Part shown: piece after piece, positions 1 to 7,997 of the stretch
Numbering within the stretch: the stretch's first letter is position 1
Layout: every line of letters starts with the position of its first letter
Assembly: GCF_001411495.1 (NCBI RefSeq)
Contig: NZ_CP012982.1
Location: 2,790,001-2,854,000, forward strand
Direction of reading: 5' to 3'
Length of the DNA stretch: 64,000 nt
Origin: Burkholderia cepacia ATCC 25416
GTDB taxonomy: Bacteria; Pseudomonadota; Gammaproteobacteria; Burkholderiales; Burkholderiaceae
Made by a program: the position numbers and the translations under genes
Notes under the pieces: generated by a model
What the model saw: only the letters and a program-made list of their open reading frames with translations
Databases searched by the model: none
What the model was told of the DNA's origin: nothing

Positions 1-1460
1 ATCGCGATGACCGTCGCCGCCGCGAGATAGACGACGTGCAGCGAACCGGCGAACGCATGCAGGTACGCGTCGCGCACGGCATCCGGCAACTGCTGCACGG
101 CGGCCGGGCCGAGCGCAGGCGGCAGCTCCGTGCCGGCCGGCAGCGCGGCCATCACCCGCGACTGCAGCCCGTGCGAGAACAGCGCGCCGAACGCCGCGAC
201 GCCGAGCGAGCCGCCGATCGAGCGGAACAGCGTCGCCCCCGACGTCGCGACGCCCATGTGCCGGAATTCGACCGTGTTCTGCACGGCGAGCGTGAGCACG
301 GGCATCACCATGCCGAGCCCGATCCCGAGCAGCGCCATGTACGCATACATCGTGTGCAGCGGCGTATCGAGCGTCAGTGTGGACAGCAGCGCCATCGCGA
401 TGCCGCCGGTCAGCGTGCCCAGGATCGGAAACATCCGGTACGAGCCGAGCCGCGAGATCAACCGGCCGCTGACGACCGACGTCACGAGCATCCCGCCCAT
501 CATCGGCAACAGCTGCATCCCGGCCTGCGACGGTGTCGAACCCTTCACGACCTGCAGGTAAAGCGGAATGAACGTGACCGAGCCGAACAGCGCGATGCCG
601 ACGACGAAGCCGATCAGGCTGACCAGCACGAAGGTGCGATGGCGGAACAGTTCGAGCGGCATGATCGGCTCGGCCGCGAGCCGTTCTTCGTAAATGAAGC
701 CGCCGATCGCGACGACGCCGAGCACGAGCGTCATCCACAGCTGCGGCGACGTCCACGGCAGCAGCGAGCCGCCTTCGCTCGTGAACAGGATCACGCAGGT
801 GAGGGCGGTGGCGAGGAACGCGGCGCCCATGTAGTCGATCCGGTGCTTCACGTGCGCGGTGTGCGGCCGGAACGCGACGCCGATCACCGCGAGCGCGAGA
901 AAGCCGAGCGGCAGGTTGATCGTGAAGATCCAGCGCCACGACAGGTGCTCGACCAGGAAGCCGCCGAGCAGCGGGCCGACGATCGTCGCGAGGCCGTACA
1001 CGCCGCCGAACATCCCCTGATAGCGCGCGCGGCGATCGGGCGGCACCAGATCGCCGATCGCGGCCATCGTCACGACCATCAGGCCGCCGCCGCCGAGCCC
1101 CTGCAGCGCACGCAGCACGATCAGCTGCGTCATGTCCTGCGCGACGCCGCACAGCGCGGAGCCGGCGAGGAACAGCACGATCGCGGCCTGCAGCACGATC
1201 TTGCGGCCGTACAGGTCGCCGAGCTTGCCGTACAACGGCAGCACGACGGTGGACGACAGCAGGTACGCGGTAACGACCCACGACAACTGGTCGAGCCCGC
1301 CGAGCTCGCCGACGATCGTCGGCAGCGCGGTCGACACGATCGTCTGGTCGAGCGCGGACAGCAGCATGACGAGCAGCAGCGCGGCGACGATCAGCCCGGC
1401 CGGCGCGTCGCGGCGGGCCGTTTCGGCGGCCGGCGGAGTGAGGAGGGTGTCGGTAGTCAT
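1..1460 (-). CDS. DHA2-family (EmrB/QacA-type) MFS drug exporter, 3' end outside window
   Basis: Inner-membrane proton-coupled multidrug exporter. The reading frame runs on the minus strand from an ATG at 1460 and is still open at base 1, so only about 486 N-terminal codons are visible. The protein has the antiporter motif C-like stretch LDQTIVSTALPTIV in the first membrane helix and the loop motif GKLGDLYGRK between helices 2 and 3. Further along come RALQGLGGGG and the GPLLGGFL segment typical of 14-helix DHA2 exporters. Many hydrophobic segments follow to the edge. A TTGAC-N2-GTCAA inverted repeat lies about 50 bases upstream of the start and could be the operator of a TetR/MarR repressor, which is not in the window. 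Substrate cannot be read from sequence. The family assignment is firm. Confidence 0.93.
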   Translation of the reverse strand, partial: MTTDTLLTPPAAETARRDAPAGLIVAALLLVMLLSALDQTIVSTALPTIVGELGGLDQLSWVVTAYLLSSTVVLPLYGKLGDLYGRKIVLQAAIVLFLAGSALCGVAQDMTQLIVLRALQGLGGGGLMVVTMAAIGDLVPPDRRARYQGMFGGVYGLATIVGPLLGGFLVEHLSWRWIFTINLPLGFLALAVIGVAFRPHTAHVKHRIDYMGAAFLATALTCVILFTSEGGSLLPWTSPQLWMTLVLGVVAIGGFIYEERLAAEPIMPLELFRHRTFVLVSLIGFVVGIALFGSVTFIPLYLQVVKGSTPSQAGMQLLPMMGGMLVTSVVSGRLISRLGSYRMFPILGTLTGGIAMALLSTLTLDTPLHTMYAYMALLGIGLGMVMPVLTLAVQNTVEFRHMGVATSGATLFRSIGGSLGVAAFGALFSHGLQSRVMAALPAGTELPPALGPAAVQQLPDAVRDAYLHAFAGSLHVVYLAAATVIA

Positions 1461-1510
1461 CGATATATCTGCCATGGCAGGGAATTGGCTCGAACTATAG
1501 CGATGGATAG

Positions 1511-1522
1511 TTGACCAGTCAA
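1511..1522. promoter_or_regulatory. Inverted repeat TTGAC-CA-GTCAA, candidate repressor operator
   Basis: Perfect 5-bp arms separated by 2 bp, 51 bases upstream of the exporter start. Sites of this shape in front of drug exporters are commonly bound by TetR- or MarR-type repressors; no such regulator is adjacent here, so the assignment is inference. Confidence 0.4.
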
Positions 1523-1560
1523 TTTCTGACCGGGCTCGATTTGTTGCAACGGTAACAGTA

Positions 1561-1580
1561 GATTGCCGACGATTGCCGAC
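1561..1580. repeat. Perfect 10-bp tandem duplication (GATTGCCGAC x2)
   Basis: Two identical head-to-tail copies of a 10-mer in the divergent spacer between the DHA2 exporter and the chemoreceptor. One helical turn apart, so it could be a tandem protein-binding site or a replication slip. No function is shown. Confidence 0.6.
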
Positions 1581-1701
1581 GCGAAAAATTGACCGGGATC
1601 AGCCGGAAAGCGGGGCTGGACTCAAGTTTTTTGCAGGCAAACCGTAATACAGCGTGCTGCGGACCGATTTCCGTGGCACTTTTCACCGCTCACGTCCCGT
1701 C

Positions 1702-3261
1702 ATGAACCTGAACGCCCTGTTTTCCCGTTTCTCGATCCGCACGCGGATCTTCTCCACGCTCGGCCTTGTCGCCGTGCTGCTCGTCGTGTCGGGGCTGATC
1801 GGCCTCGCCGGCATGCAGAGCTCGAACCGCGCGCTCGACGAGGCCTATACGCAGCAGCTGGCGGCGAAGACCGCGCTGTCGACGGCCAGTCTCAACCTGA
1901 CGATCGTGCGCACGACGCTCGACCGCGCGCTGCTGCACCCGGAAGCGCCGGACGTGCCCGATCTCGTCAAGAAGGCCGAGAGTTATCTCGCGAAGGCCGA
2001 CACCGCGTGGCGCGCCTACGCGTCGATGCCGCACGACGGCGACGAAGGCCCGCTCGCGAGCCGCCTCGATGCCGCGCGCCAGGCGCTGATCGGGCAGGCG
2101 CTGAGGCCGATGATCGACGCGGTCCGCGACGGCCGCGGCGACGAGGCCGACCGGCTGCTGATGTCGGTCGCGCCGCCGCTGTCGGTTGCGCTCACGCAGG
2201 CGACCGATGCGCTCGATGCGTACCAGGGCGCACGCGGCAAGGAGGTGTACGACACCGCGCAGACCTACTACGGCTGGATGCGTGCGGGCGCGATCGCGGG
2301 TATCGCGTTCGGCCTGGCCGCGTGCCTCGGCTGCGCGATCGGCCTGCATTACGCGATCACGCAGCCGGTGAACCGCCTGCTGTCGCATTTCCGCCGCCTG
2401 TCGGAAGGCGACCTGACGTCGGAAGTGCGCTGGTCGTCGCGCGACGAGATGGCCGAACTGGTCAACGGCGTGACCGGCATGCAGCGCAGCCTCGCGGACA
2501 CCGTGCGCCAGGTCAGCCAGGGTTCCGAGGCGATTTCGACGGCGACGCACCAGATCGCGGCCGGCAACACCGACCTGTCGCAGCGTACCGAGGAACAGGC
2601 GTCCGCATTGCAGGAGACGGCCGCGAGCATGGAGCAGCTCACCGCGACCGTGAAGCAGAACGCGGACAACGCGGTGGAGGCGCAGGCCTGCGCGGACACC
2701 GCGAGCGAGATCGCCACGCGCGGCGCGACCGTGGTCGGCGAGGTGATCGGCACGATGAACGAGATCGACCAGAGCTCGCAGAAGGTTGCCGACATCATCG
2801 GCACGATCGAGGGGATCGCGTTCCAGACCAACATCCTCGCGCTGAATGCGGCGGTCGAAGCCGCGCGTGCCGGCGAGCAGGGCCGCGGCTTCGCGGTGGT
2901 CGCGGGCGAGGTGCGCACGCTTGCGCAACGCTCGGCGTCGGCGGCGAAGGAAATCCGCACGCTGATCGGCGAATCGGTCGAGCGCGTCGCGAACGGCTCG
3001 CGGCTCGTCGGCGTGGCCGGTACGACGATGCAGGACATCCAGCAGGCGATCGGCCGCGTGACGGGCATCATGACGGAGATCGCGGCCGCGTCGAACGAGC
3101 AGCGCGACGGGATCGAGCAGGTGAACCGCGCGGTGTCGCAGATGGACCAGGTCTCGCAGCAGAACGCGGCGCTCGTCGAGCAGGCTGCGGCTGCGGCGGC
3201 TTCGCTGGAGGAACAGGCGGACGGGTTGCGGCGCGCGGTGGGGGCGTTCCGGGTGGCGTGA
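1702..3261 (+). CDS. Methyl-accepting chemotaxis protein (Tar/Tsr-type)
   Basis: Transmembrane chemoreceptor of 519 aa that signals to CheA/CheW. I start it at the ATG at 1702, where a short basic N-terminus leads straight into the first membrane helix; an in-frame GTG at 1654 would add 16 residues with no support. Order: TM1 (about 10-35), periplasmic four-helix-bundle ligand domain (to about 185), TM2 (about 190-215), HAMP (about 215-270), then the methyl-accepting coiled coil. The hairpin tip is recognisable by EGIAFQTNILALNAAVEAARAG followed by GRGFAVVAGEVR. The C-terminus ends in an alanine-rich EEQADGLRRAVGAFRV tail without the NWETF pentapeptide for CheR tethering. Ligand unknown. It stands alone, with no che genes nearby. 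Confidence 0.95.
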   Translation: MNLNALFSRFSIRTRIFSTLGLVAVLLVVSGLIGLAGMQSSNRALDEAYTQQLAAKTALSTASLNLTIVRTTLDRALLHPEAPDVPDLVKKAESYLAKADTAWRAYASMPHDGDEGPLASRLDAARQALIGQALRPMIDAVRDGRGDEADRLLMSVAPPLSVALTQATDALDAYQGARGKEVYDTAQTYYGWMRAGAIAGIAFGLAACLGCAIGLHYAITQPVNRLLSHFRRLSEGDLTSEVRWSSRDEMAELVNGVTGMQRSLADTVRQVSQGSEAISTATHQIAAGNTDLSQRTEEQASALQETAASMEQLTATVKQNADNAVEAQACADTASEIATRGATVVGEVIGTMNEIDQSSQKVADIIGTIEGIAFQTNILALNAAVEAARAGEQGRGFAVVAGEVRTLAQRSASAAKEIRTLIGESVERVANGSRLVGVAGTTMQDIQQAIGRVTGIMTEIAAASNEQRDGIEQVNRAVSQMDQVSQQNAALVEQAAAAAASLEEQADGLRRAVGAFRVA

Positions 3262-3315
3262 TCGACGGCGTGGCGTGGTGGCGGGTTTGTCGGTTGACGT
3301 AACCCGTCTCGCGGA

Positions 3316-3621
3316 TCAGTCCGTGTGCTCGCGGATGATCCGGTCGAGCAGATCGGGGATGTCGGAAGGTGCCTCTGAACCCGTGAACGTACACACTTCG
3401 ATGTGCCCGTCACGAAATACGTCTACTTCGACGCGCATTGCGACTATCGTCATCGAGACCAGCACGCTGTCCGGTCGGTTGCGGCTCAACGTGTAATGGA
3501 TCTTCGCGGTATCGAGGCGGTCGAGCAGGTTGAATAGCGGATGTGTGGTCATGACCCGAAGGATTGTTTGCTGAACACGTGCCCTTGCGTGATCGCCCAA
3601 GTAGTTCGCTTGCCACTTCAT
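3316..3621 (-). CDS. Small acidic protein, putative immunity protein (distal gene of toxin module)
   Basis: Cytoplasmic protein of 101 aa, last gene of a three-gene minus-strand operon. No membrane segment or signal peptide. The core (THPLFNLLDRLDTAKIHYTLSRNRPDSV, then VEVDVFRDGHIEVCTFTG) has the look of a family of small alpha/beta proteins often encoded just after polymorphic toxins. A second ATG at 3552 gives a 78-aa form starting MTTHPLFNLL, which may be the real start, since the first 23 residues look unlike the rest. It follows the 155-aa gene by only 12 bases. Immunity role is inferred from position and size; biochemical function unknown. Confidence 0.6.
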   Translation of the reverse strand: MKWQANYLGDHARARVQQTILRVMTTHPLFNLLDRLDTAKIHYTLSRNRPDSVLVSMTIVAMRVEVDVFRDGHIEVCTFTGSEAPSDIPDLLDRIIREHTD

Positions 3622-3633
3622 GCCGCCGCAAGT

Positions 3634-4101
3634 TCAAACGCCCGGGGCCAGGCTCAACCCGATCGCCTCGCACAGCACGGCGACTTCCGCGCCGCATGAA
3701 GGCTCGAGCACGAACAACGCCTTGCGATTCGCGTCGAGATCGGCCAGATATCGATCGAGCAGCGCCTCGTCGACGCTTGCTGCTTCGAAATCTTCCCGGC
3801 TGTGCATCCACTTCAGCCACTCGCATACGTCGGCCGCCGAAAACGCGTATGCGGGGGATATCAGAAGGCGTGACACGACGTTCTGTTCCGCAAAATCGAT
3901 TACGCGTTGGGAGATGACGCCGGTGAAGCGAAACGCGCCGACTCTTCCGTCGATTCGACGAAACCGAAGCCGCAATTCCTGATCAGTTGGACGATGGTCA
4001 ATGGTGACGAGTTCGGCATCGTGAAAGGTCGGCATGTCGTCGAGCCCGATCACGCTTTGGTAAGTCACGTTTCCCATGAATGAAATGAAATCCCGGTTCA
4101 A
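3634..4101 (-). CDS. Putative immunity-like protein, middle gene of toxin module
   Basis: Soluble protein of up to 155 aa. The longest form uses a TTG at 4101, two bases after the toxin stop; an ATG at 4077 gives 147 aa (MGNVTYQSVIGL). The motif MPTFHDAELVTIDH near the N-terminus resembles the FHDAEL/V signature of some polymorphic-toxin immunity families. No catalytic motif or membrane helix is visible. Its tight spacing behind the toxin-like gene suggests coupled synthesis, as expected of a cognate antitoxin. I could not assign a named family with confidence; it might be a structural partner rather than an inhibitor. Confidence 0.62.
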   Translation of the reverse strand: MNRDFISFMGNVTYQSVIGLDDMPTFHDAELVTIDHRPTDQELRLRFRRIDGRVGAFRFTGVISQRVIDFAEQNVVSRLLISPAYAFSAADVCEWLKWMHSREDFEAASVDEALLDRYLADLDANRKALFVLEPSCGAEVAVLCEAIGLSLAPGV

Positions 4102-4103
4102 GG

Positions 4104-4925
4104 TTACGGAAGAATGGTTAACGGTACACCCGGTCCCCGGCGCAATCTCCCGCTAAATGGGTCAATCGCCCAGTTATGCGCGTGAGGAATGCCTTGGCCA
4201 TGATCGTGGTCGAAATCGATGTCGACCGCGGGGCGGCCATCCTGCCCGTACAGGCGCATCTGTCCGCTGCCTGGGTTCGTGTACCAGGTACCGGGTTTTC
4301 CGGCGTTCGGCGTCTTGGCAATTTCAAGAATGTCGTTGCCGGGCGAGAGTTCCAAATACTCGAACGGCTGCGCGTTGTCGAGTAGCGTGGACGTGAGGCA
4401 ATCGCCTGCCTGCCGGGTTGCTCCTTCAGACCAGTGCTCCACGACGCTTTGGAGATAGCTGACGAGTTCGTCCGCGCTCACGTCGCTCGGCGTGGCCCAA
4501 CTGCGCGCCGTGATCGGCTCGCAAGATGACGGCGGCCTATTGATGGGTTTGATGCTTTCCAGATTGGAGAACGGCGTGAACGACGGTCCGGCCGCCATAA
4601 CCCTTCGGGCGACTGGCTTTCCGGTTCCGCCGCTCGCGCCCGATTGCGTAGCTGTTCGCTCGATTGCAACGGAAACTCCTCCCCCTCGTATGGCCGAGCG
4701 AAGTAGCGCAACAGCGTCGCCGGCCGCGCCATACGACGCACGAAGCCCAAGCCGTCGAATGTAGTCCGACGCTCTATGGGTTTCGTTCCCGACACTTGCG
4801 ATCGGCCAGATCCGCAAGAACTCGTCTGCATCTCGTCTCTGCTGGAGCGTCAACGCGCCCGAAGAAACGGAATTGTCCAAGGTGGCGTGCCTGCCGAAAC
4901 CCAAAGCGATTTTCACTGCAGCCAT
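4104..4925 (-). CDS. Polymorphic-toxin-like protein with C-terminal His/Asp-rich domain
   Basis: Protein of 273 aa from the ATG at 4925, which has AAAGG about 8 bases upstream; a longer frame to 4997 adds 24 residues and lacks this support. The N-terminal 100 residues are helical and of unknown family. A low-complexity Pro/Ser/Gly linker follows (about 95-150). The C-terminal 100 residues end in a compact module: NAGKPGTWYTNPGSGQ, MRLYGQDGRPAVDIDFDHDHG, then IPHAHNW. Clusters of Asp/His after a LYG-DGRP motif are seen in C-terminal toxin domains of polymorphic toxins. There is no secretion signal, PAAR or Rhs repeat, so delivery would need a partner. Two small genes follow directly, the order expected for toxin then immunity. 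Confidence 0.6.
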   Translation of the reverse strand: MAAVKIALGFGRHATLDNSVSSGALTLQQRRDADEFLRIWPIASVGNETHRASDYIRRLGLRASYGAAGDAVALLRSAIRGGGVSVAIERTATQSGASGGTGKPVARRVMAAGPSFTPFSNLESIKPINRPPSSCEPITARSWATPSDVSADELVSYLQSVVEHWSEGATRQAGDCLTSTLLDNAQPFEYLELSPGNDILEIAKTPNAGKPGTWYTNPGSGQMRLYGQDGRPAVDIDFDHDHGQGIPHAHNWAIDPFSGRLRRGPGVPLTILP

Positions 4926-5124
4926 CGATCGACGCCTTTCAAATGCCATACGGAATGGCCTGGCATCGTAGCGGCGGACCGCAAGCGGATGAACCATCAG
5001 GTGTCGCAGGAATCGGGCACAAGGCCGGCGGATCAGGGCTTTGGGCAGAATGAAATGTGCCCGACTGTGTCAGCGGGCATCATGGCGAACAACGTCGTCA
5101 AGTCGGACGAACCGCGCTACCTGG

Positions 5125-6792
5125 TCACCCTGCCGTGAGTTGCGCGGCCGCACGCGACGACGCGACGATCAGCAGTTTCATCGTCGCGCGCGTCGCACCG
5201 ACGAACAGCTTGCGCGCGGCACGCGCGTCGAGCGTGTCGAAGTCGACCTCGGTGAGGATCACGCACGGCGCCGACTGGCCCTTGAAGCGGTAGATCGAAT
5301 CGAGCAGCACGTCGCCTTCGCGATATTCCGGGTTGCCGAACAGGTCGTACTTGCCGGTGAAACTCTTGAGCCGGTGCGGGCCGAGCTGGTCGAGCGGCGC
5401 GAGCACCGAGCCTTCGCGGCCGCGATACGACAGCACCGCGATGTCCTGCTTGCGAAAGCCAAGCGACAGCGCGTGCGTGATCGCCCGCTTGGTCGCGTCG
5501 ACGCAGGCTTCGGCCAACGCGTCTTGCGACGCACCTTCTTCCCCGTACGCCGACACCGACGGATCCGAACCGTCGAACGGGCTGCCCGAGCGCAGCTCGG
5601 CCGCGAGCGGCTCGACCCTGCCGACGATGTCGCGCACGAATTCGAGCAGGTCGCGCGGGCTCCGGTAGTTCGTGAGCGCTTTCAGCGTGACCCAGCCCGG
5701 CAGCGCGACGGGCTCGCGCATGTACAGGTTCTGTAGCGGATCTTCCAGCCACCACCATGCGCCGTCCGGCACCAGCAGGCGTTCCAGCGCGGCCGCCCAC
5801 GGCGCGTGGAAATCCTGCCCTTCGTCGACGACCAGCACGTCGAAGCGCCAGCGTTCGGAAATGGGCGTTTGCGCGAAGCGTGCCTCGAGCCGTTCGAATT
5901 CGCCGGGCACCTGGAAGTCCGGCGTATAACCGCCGTCGCGCGCGACCCAGTCGCACAGCTGGTGGTAATTCGCGATCTTCGCGCCGGGCGGCGCGATGCG
6001 CGTGATGTAGTCGGCGAGCGGCCGGTTGAAACACACATAGAGCACGCGCTTGCCGGCCGCGACGGCATCGCGCATTGCCTGCACCGCGAGCTGCGTCTTG
6101 CCCGAGCCGGCCGTGCCGGTGACGCGCAGCCGGAACGGCGCGAATTCGAGCTGGCGCGCCCATGCGGCGAGCCCGCCCGACAGCCGCGTGACAAGCGTGC
6201 CGGCCTGCCCGACGAGCGCGCTCGTATCGGGCGTGAGCGCGAGCTCGTCCGCGAGGAAATGGTGGAGTTTCGGCGCGTTCGGAAAGTGCTCGTCGTCCTC
6301 GGGCAGGATTCGCAGGATCACCTGTGCGAGCTGCGCCTTGCGCGACGCATCGACGATGCGGTCGGCCGCGACGCCGGCGATCGACGCGTCGCGGATCGAG
6401 TAGTCGGGGCAGTACAGCAGCGCCTCGACGCCGTAGACACCCGCGCCGAGCGCGGCCGTCAGGCGCCGATGCAGCGTTTCCTGCGTGCGCGCGAGCTGGA
6501 TCGGGACGTTGCGTTCCTTCTGCAGATAGACCTTCACGAGCCCCTTCGGCGTTTCACGCAGGAAGCCGGCTTTCTGCTCGATCAGCAGCACGCGGCCGGC
6601 CGGGCTCACGACGACGAACGCGGCCTCGCCGAACACCGAGAACGCCTGGTCGGCGCGCGTCCAGTGCACGCCGTGATACACGGTGTAGCCGTCGGGCAGC
6701 GCGTGTTCGAGGGCGGCGAGCGTTTCGCGCTCGCGTTCGGCCGCGCCGGTCGCGGCGAGGCTTTTCCAGTCGTCGGGGAAGAGGCGGGCCAT
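5125..6792 (-). CDS. NERD-domain / UvrD-like DNA helicase
   Basis: Cytoplasmic protein of 555 aa combining an N-terminal nuclease-related domain with a superfamily 1 helicase core, a pairing associated with DNA processing and repair or plasmid/phage maintenance. Start chosen at the ATG at 6792 (MARLFPDDW); upstream in-frame codons are a Pro/Arg-rich non-coding stretch. NERD region about 15-130 with E55 and the IEQKAG box (E72, K74) typical of the Mg-dependent nuclease fold. Walker A GTAGSGKT at about 226-233, Walker B VLVVDEGQD at about 319-327. C-terminal helicase motifs include LLDSIYRFKGQSAP and KLFVGATRATMKL. No partner gene is adjacent. The C-terminus faces the toxin module across a 199-bp gap. 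Confidence 0.88.
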   Translation of the reverse strand: MARLFPDDWKSLAATGAAERERETLAALEHALPDGYTVYHGVHWTRADQAFSVFGEAAFVVVSPAGRVLLIEQKAGFLRETPKGLVKVYLQKERNVPIQLARTQETLHRRLTAALGAGVYGVEALLYCPDYSIRDASIAGVAADRIVDASRKAQLAQVILRILPEDDEHFPNAPKLHHFLADELALTPDTSALVGQAGTLVTRLSGGLAAWARQLEFAPFRLRVTGTAGSGKTQLAVQAMRDAVAAGKRVLYVCFNRPLADYITRIAPPGAKIANYHQLCDWVARDGGYTPDFQVPGEFERLEARFAQTPISERWRFDVLVVDEGQDFHAPWAAALERLLVPDGAWWWLEDPLQNLYMREPVALPGWVTLKALTNYRSPRDLLEFVRDIVGRVEPLAAELRSGSPFDGSDPSVSAYGEEGASQDALAEACVDATKRAITHALSLGFRKQDIAVLSYRGREGSVLAPLDQLGPHRLKSFTGKYDLFGNPEYREGDVLLDSIYRFKGQSAPCVILTEVDFDTLDARAARKLFVGATRATMKLLIVASSRAAAQLTAG

Positions 6793-6918
6793 GGCGTCGG
6801 GCGGCGGATGCCGGCGTGGGCGTGAACGGGTGCGGCTATTGTACTGATCCACGACCCTGTTCACGACCGCTGTGCCGCGCGGACGATGGCCGTCCGGACG
6901 GGGAACGGCCCGCGGACG

Positions 6919-7773
6919 TTACCCGCGTGCGAGCCGTTTCGCGAGATCGGCGCTGAGGATCGCCATGCGCGCGGGTTTTTCGTAACAGACGACGTCGAAC
7001 GCGCGGATCACTTCGCTGATGTCGGCCTCGCTCGCGCGGCCGGTGAGCAGGTCGCCCGTCAGCACGAAGATCGGCGCGCCCGGGTTGTCGGACGTGCGCA
7101 CGGCCTTGATCGCGGTGGCGGCCGTGCTGTCGTCGAACAGCCATTCGGTCAGGACCGCGTCGAACGCCTGGCCCTGCAGCGCGTCGACGAACGGCGCGAG
7201 GCCGTCGAATGCGGCCGTCGCGAAACCCTGGCGTTCGAGATAGCGGCACAGCTCGGTCGCGCTGACGCGATCGGGGTCGATCACCGCGACGACGAGCTTG
7301 TCGCTCTCCGCGCGGCGCGGATAGATCTCGATCTTGTGCACGTCGTACGCGTTCTGGTACAGCACGCCGGTGTGGCGCAGCACGCGCCAGCGGCCGTTCT
7401 GTTCGTACGCGACGAATTCGGGGCGCGCGCCGGCTTCGAGCGGCGCGCCGATCCATGCGGTGCACGGAATCTCGGCGACGCCCGCATAAAGTACGGCCTC
7501 CTGCGAATAGGCGCCGACCATGCCGGGGTCGAGCGTTTGCGCGCCGAACAGCTGGGCGGCGGGTTCGCCGTATGCTTCGGCGACTTTCTTGATCTGCGCG
7601 AGCGTCCAGGGGCTGCTGCCGCGCAGCTTACGATGGCCTTGCGAAAAGCTCAGGTCGAGGATGCGGCATAGCTCGGTGGTCTGCTGGCGCTTGCCGATGC
7701 CGTTGCGGGTCATCAGCTCGCGCACGCGCTCGGCAACCGCGAGGGAATCCGTGGTGATTGCTTCAGTGGTCAT
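6919..7773 (-). CDS. BetR-type HTH regulator with degenerate receiver domain
   Basis: Cytoplasmic regulator of 284 aa, started at the ATG at 7773 (MTTEAITTDS). N-terminal HTH about 12-75 (ELMTRNGIGKRQ, LCRILDLSFSQGHRKLRG, PWTLAQIKKVAEAYGEP), the layout of the BetR domain. Residues about 158-280 form a response-regulator receiver fold: acid pair D166/D168, Thr239 in IFVLTG and Lys266 in CYEKP are kept. The phosphoacceptor position in DAVLTEW is Glu210 instead of Asp. So the receiver probably cannot be phosphorylated in the usual way and may be locked in an active-like state. HTH-first order is the reverse of classic response regulators. It is divergent from the FAD oxidoreductase gene and may regulate it. 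Confidence 0.82.
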   Translation of the reverse strand: MTTEAITTDSLAVAERVRELMTRNGIGKRQQTTELCRILDLSFSQGHRKLRGSSPWTLAQIKKVAEAYGEPAAQLFGAQTLDPGMVGAYSQEAVLYAGVAEIPCTAWIGAPLEAGARPEFVAYEQNGRWRVLRHTGVLYQNAYDVHKIEIYPRRAESDKLVVAVIDPDRVSATELCRYLERQGFATAAFDGLAPFVDALQGQAFDAVLTEWLFDDSTAATAIKAVRTSDNPGAPIFVLTGDLLTGRASEADISEVIRAFDVVCYEKPARMAILSADLAKRLARG

Positions 7774-7997
7774 GCTACGGGAACGGATCGTGACGTTCAG
7801 AACGACGCCTTGCGGCAGTCTCGGCGGACAGTCTTCGTGACGTCCAGGGGCGAGCCGACCGGCCACGCGCGGAAAAGATAACTTTACCGCAAAATGGTCG
7901 TTATTCAGCGTCGTGAAAGGTGCGTTTGTGTGAAAGGTGTGTCACGACGTTACCACCGCCGCCCGTATCCGGATGCATTAACCCCTGACAGGAAACA

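Noticed and set aside
36..1514. Plus-strand frame of 492 codons
   Set aside because: Antisense shadow of the DHA2 exporter; Arg/His/Gln-rich composition without any domain.
1690..2928. Minus-strand frame of 412 codons over the chemoreceptor
   Set aside because: Antisense shadow caused by high GC; Arg-rich with no family features.
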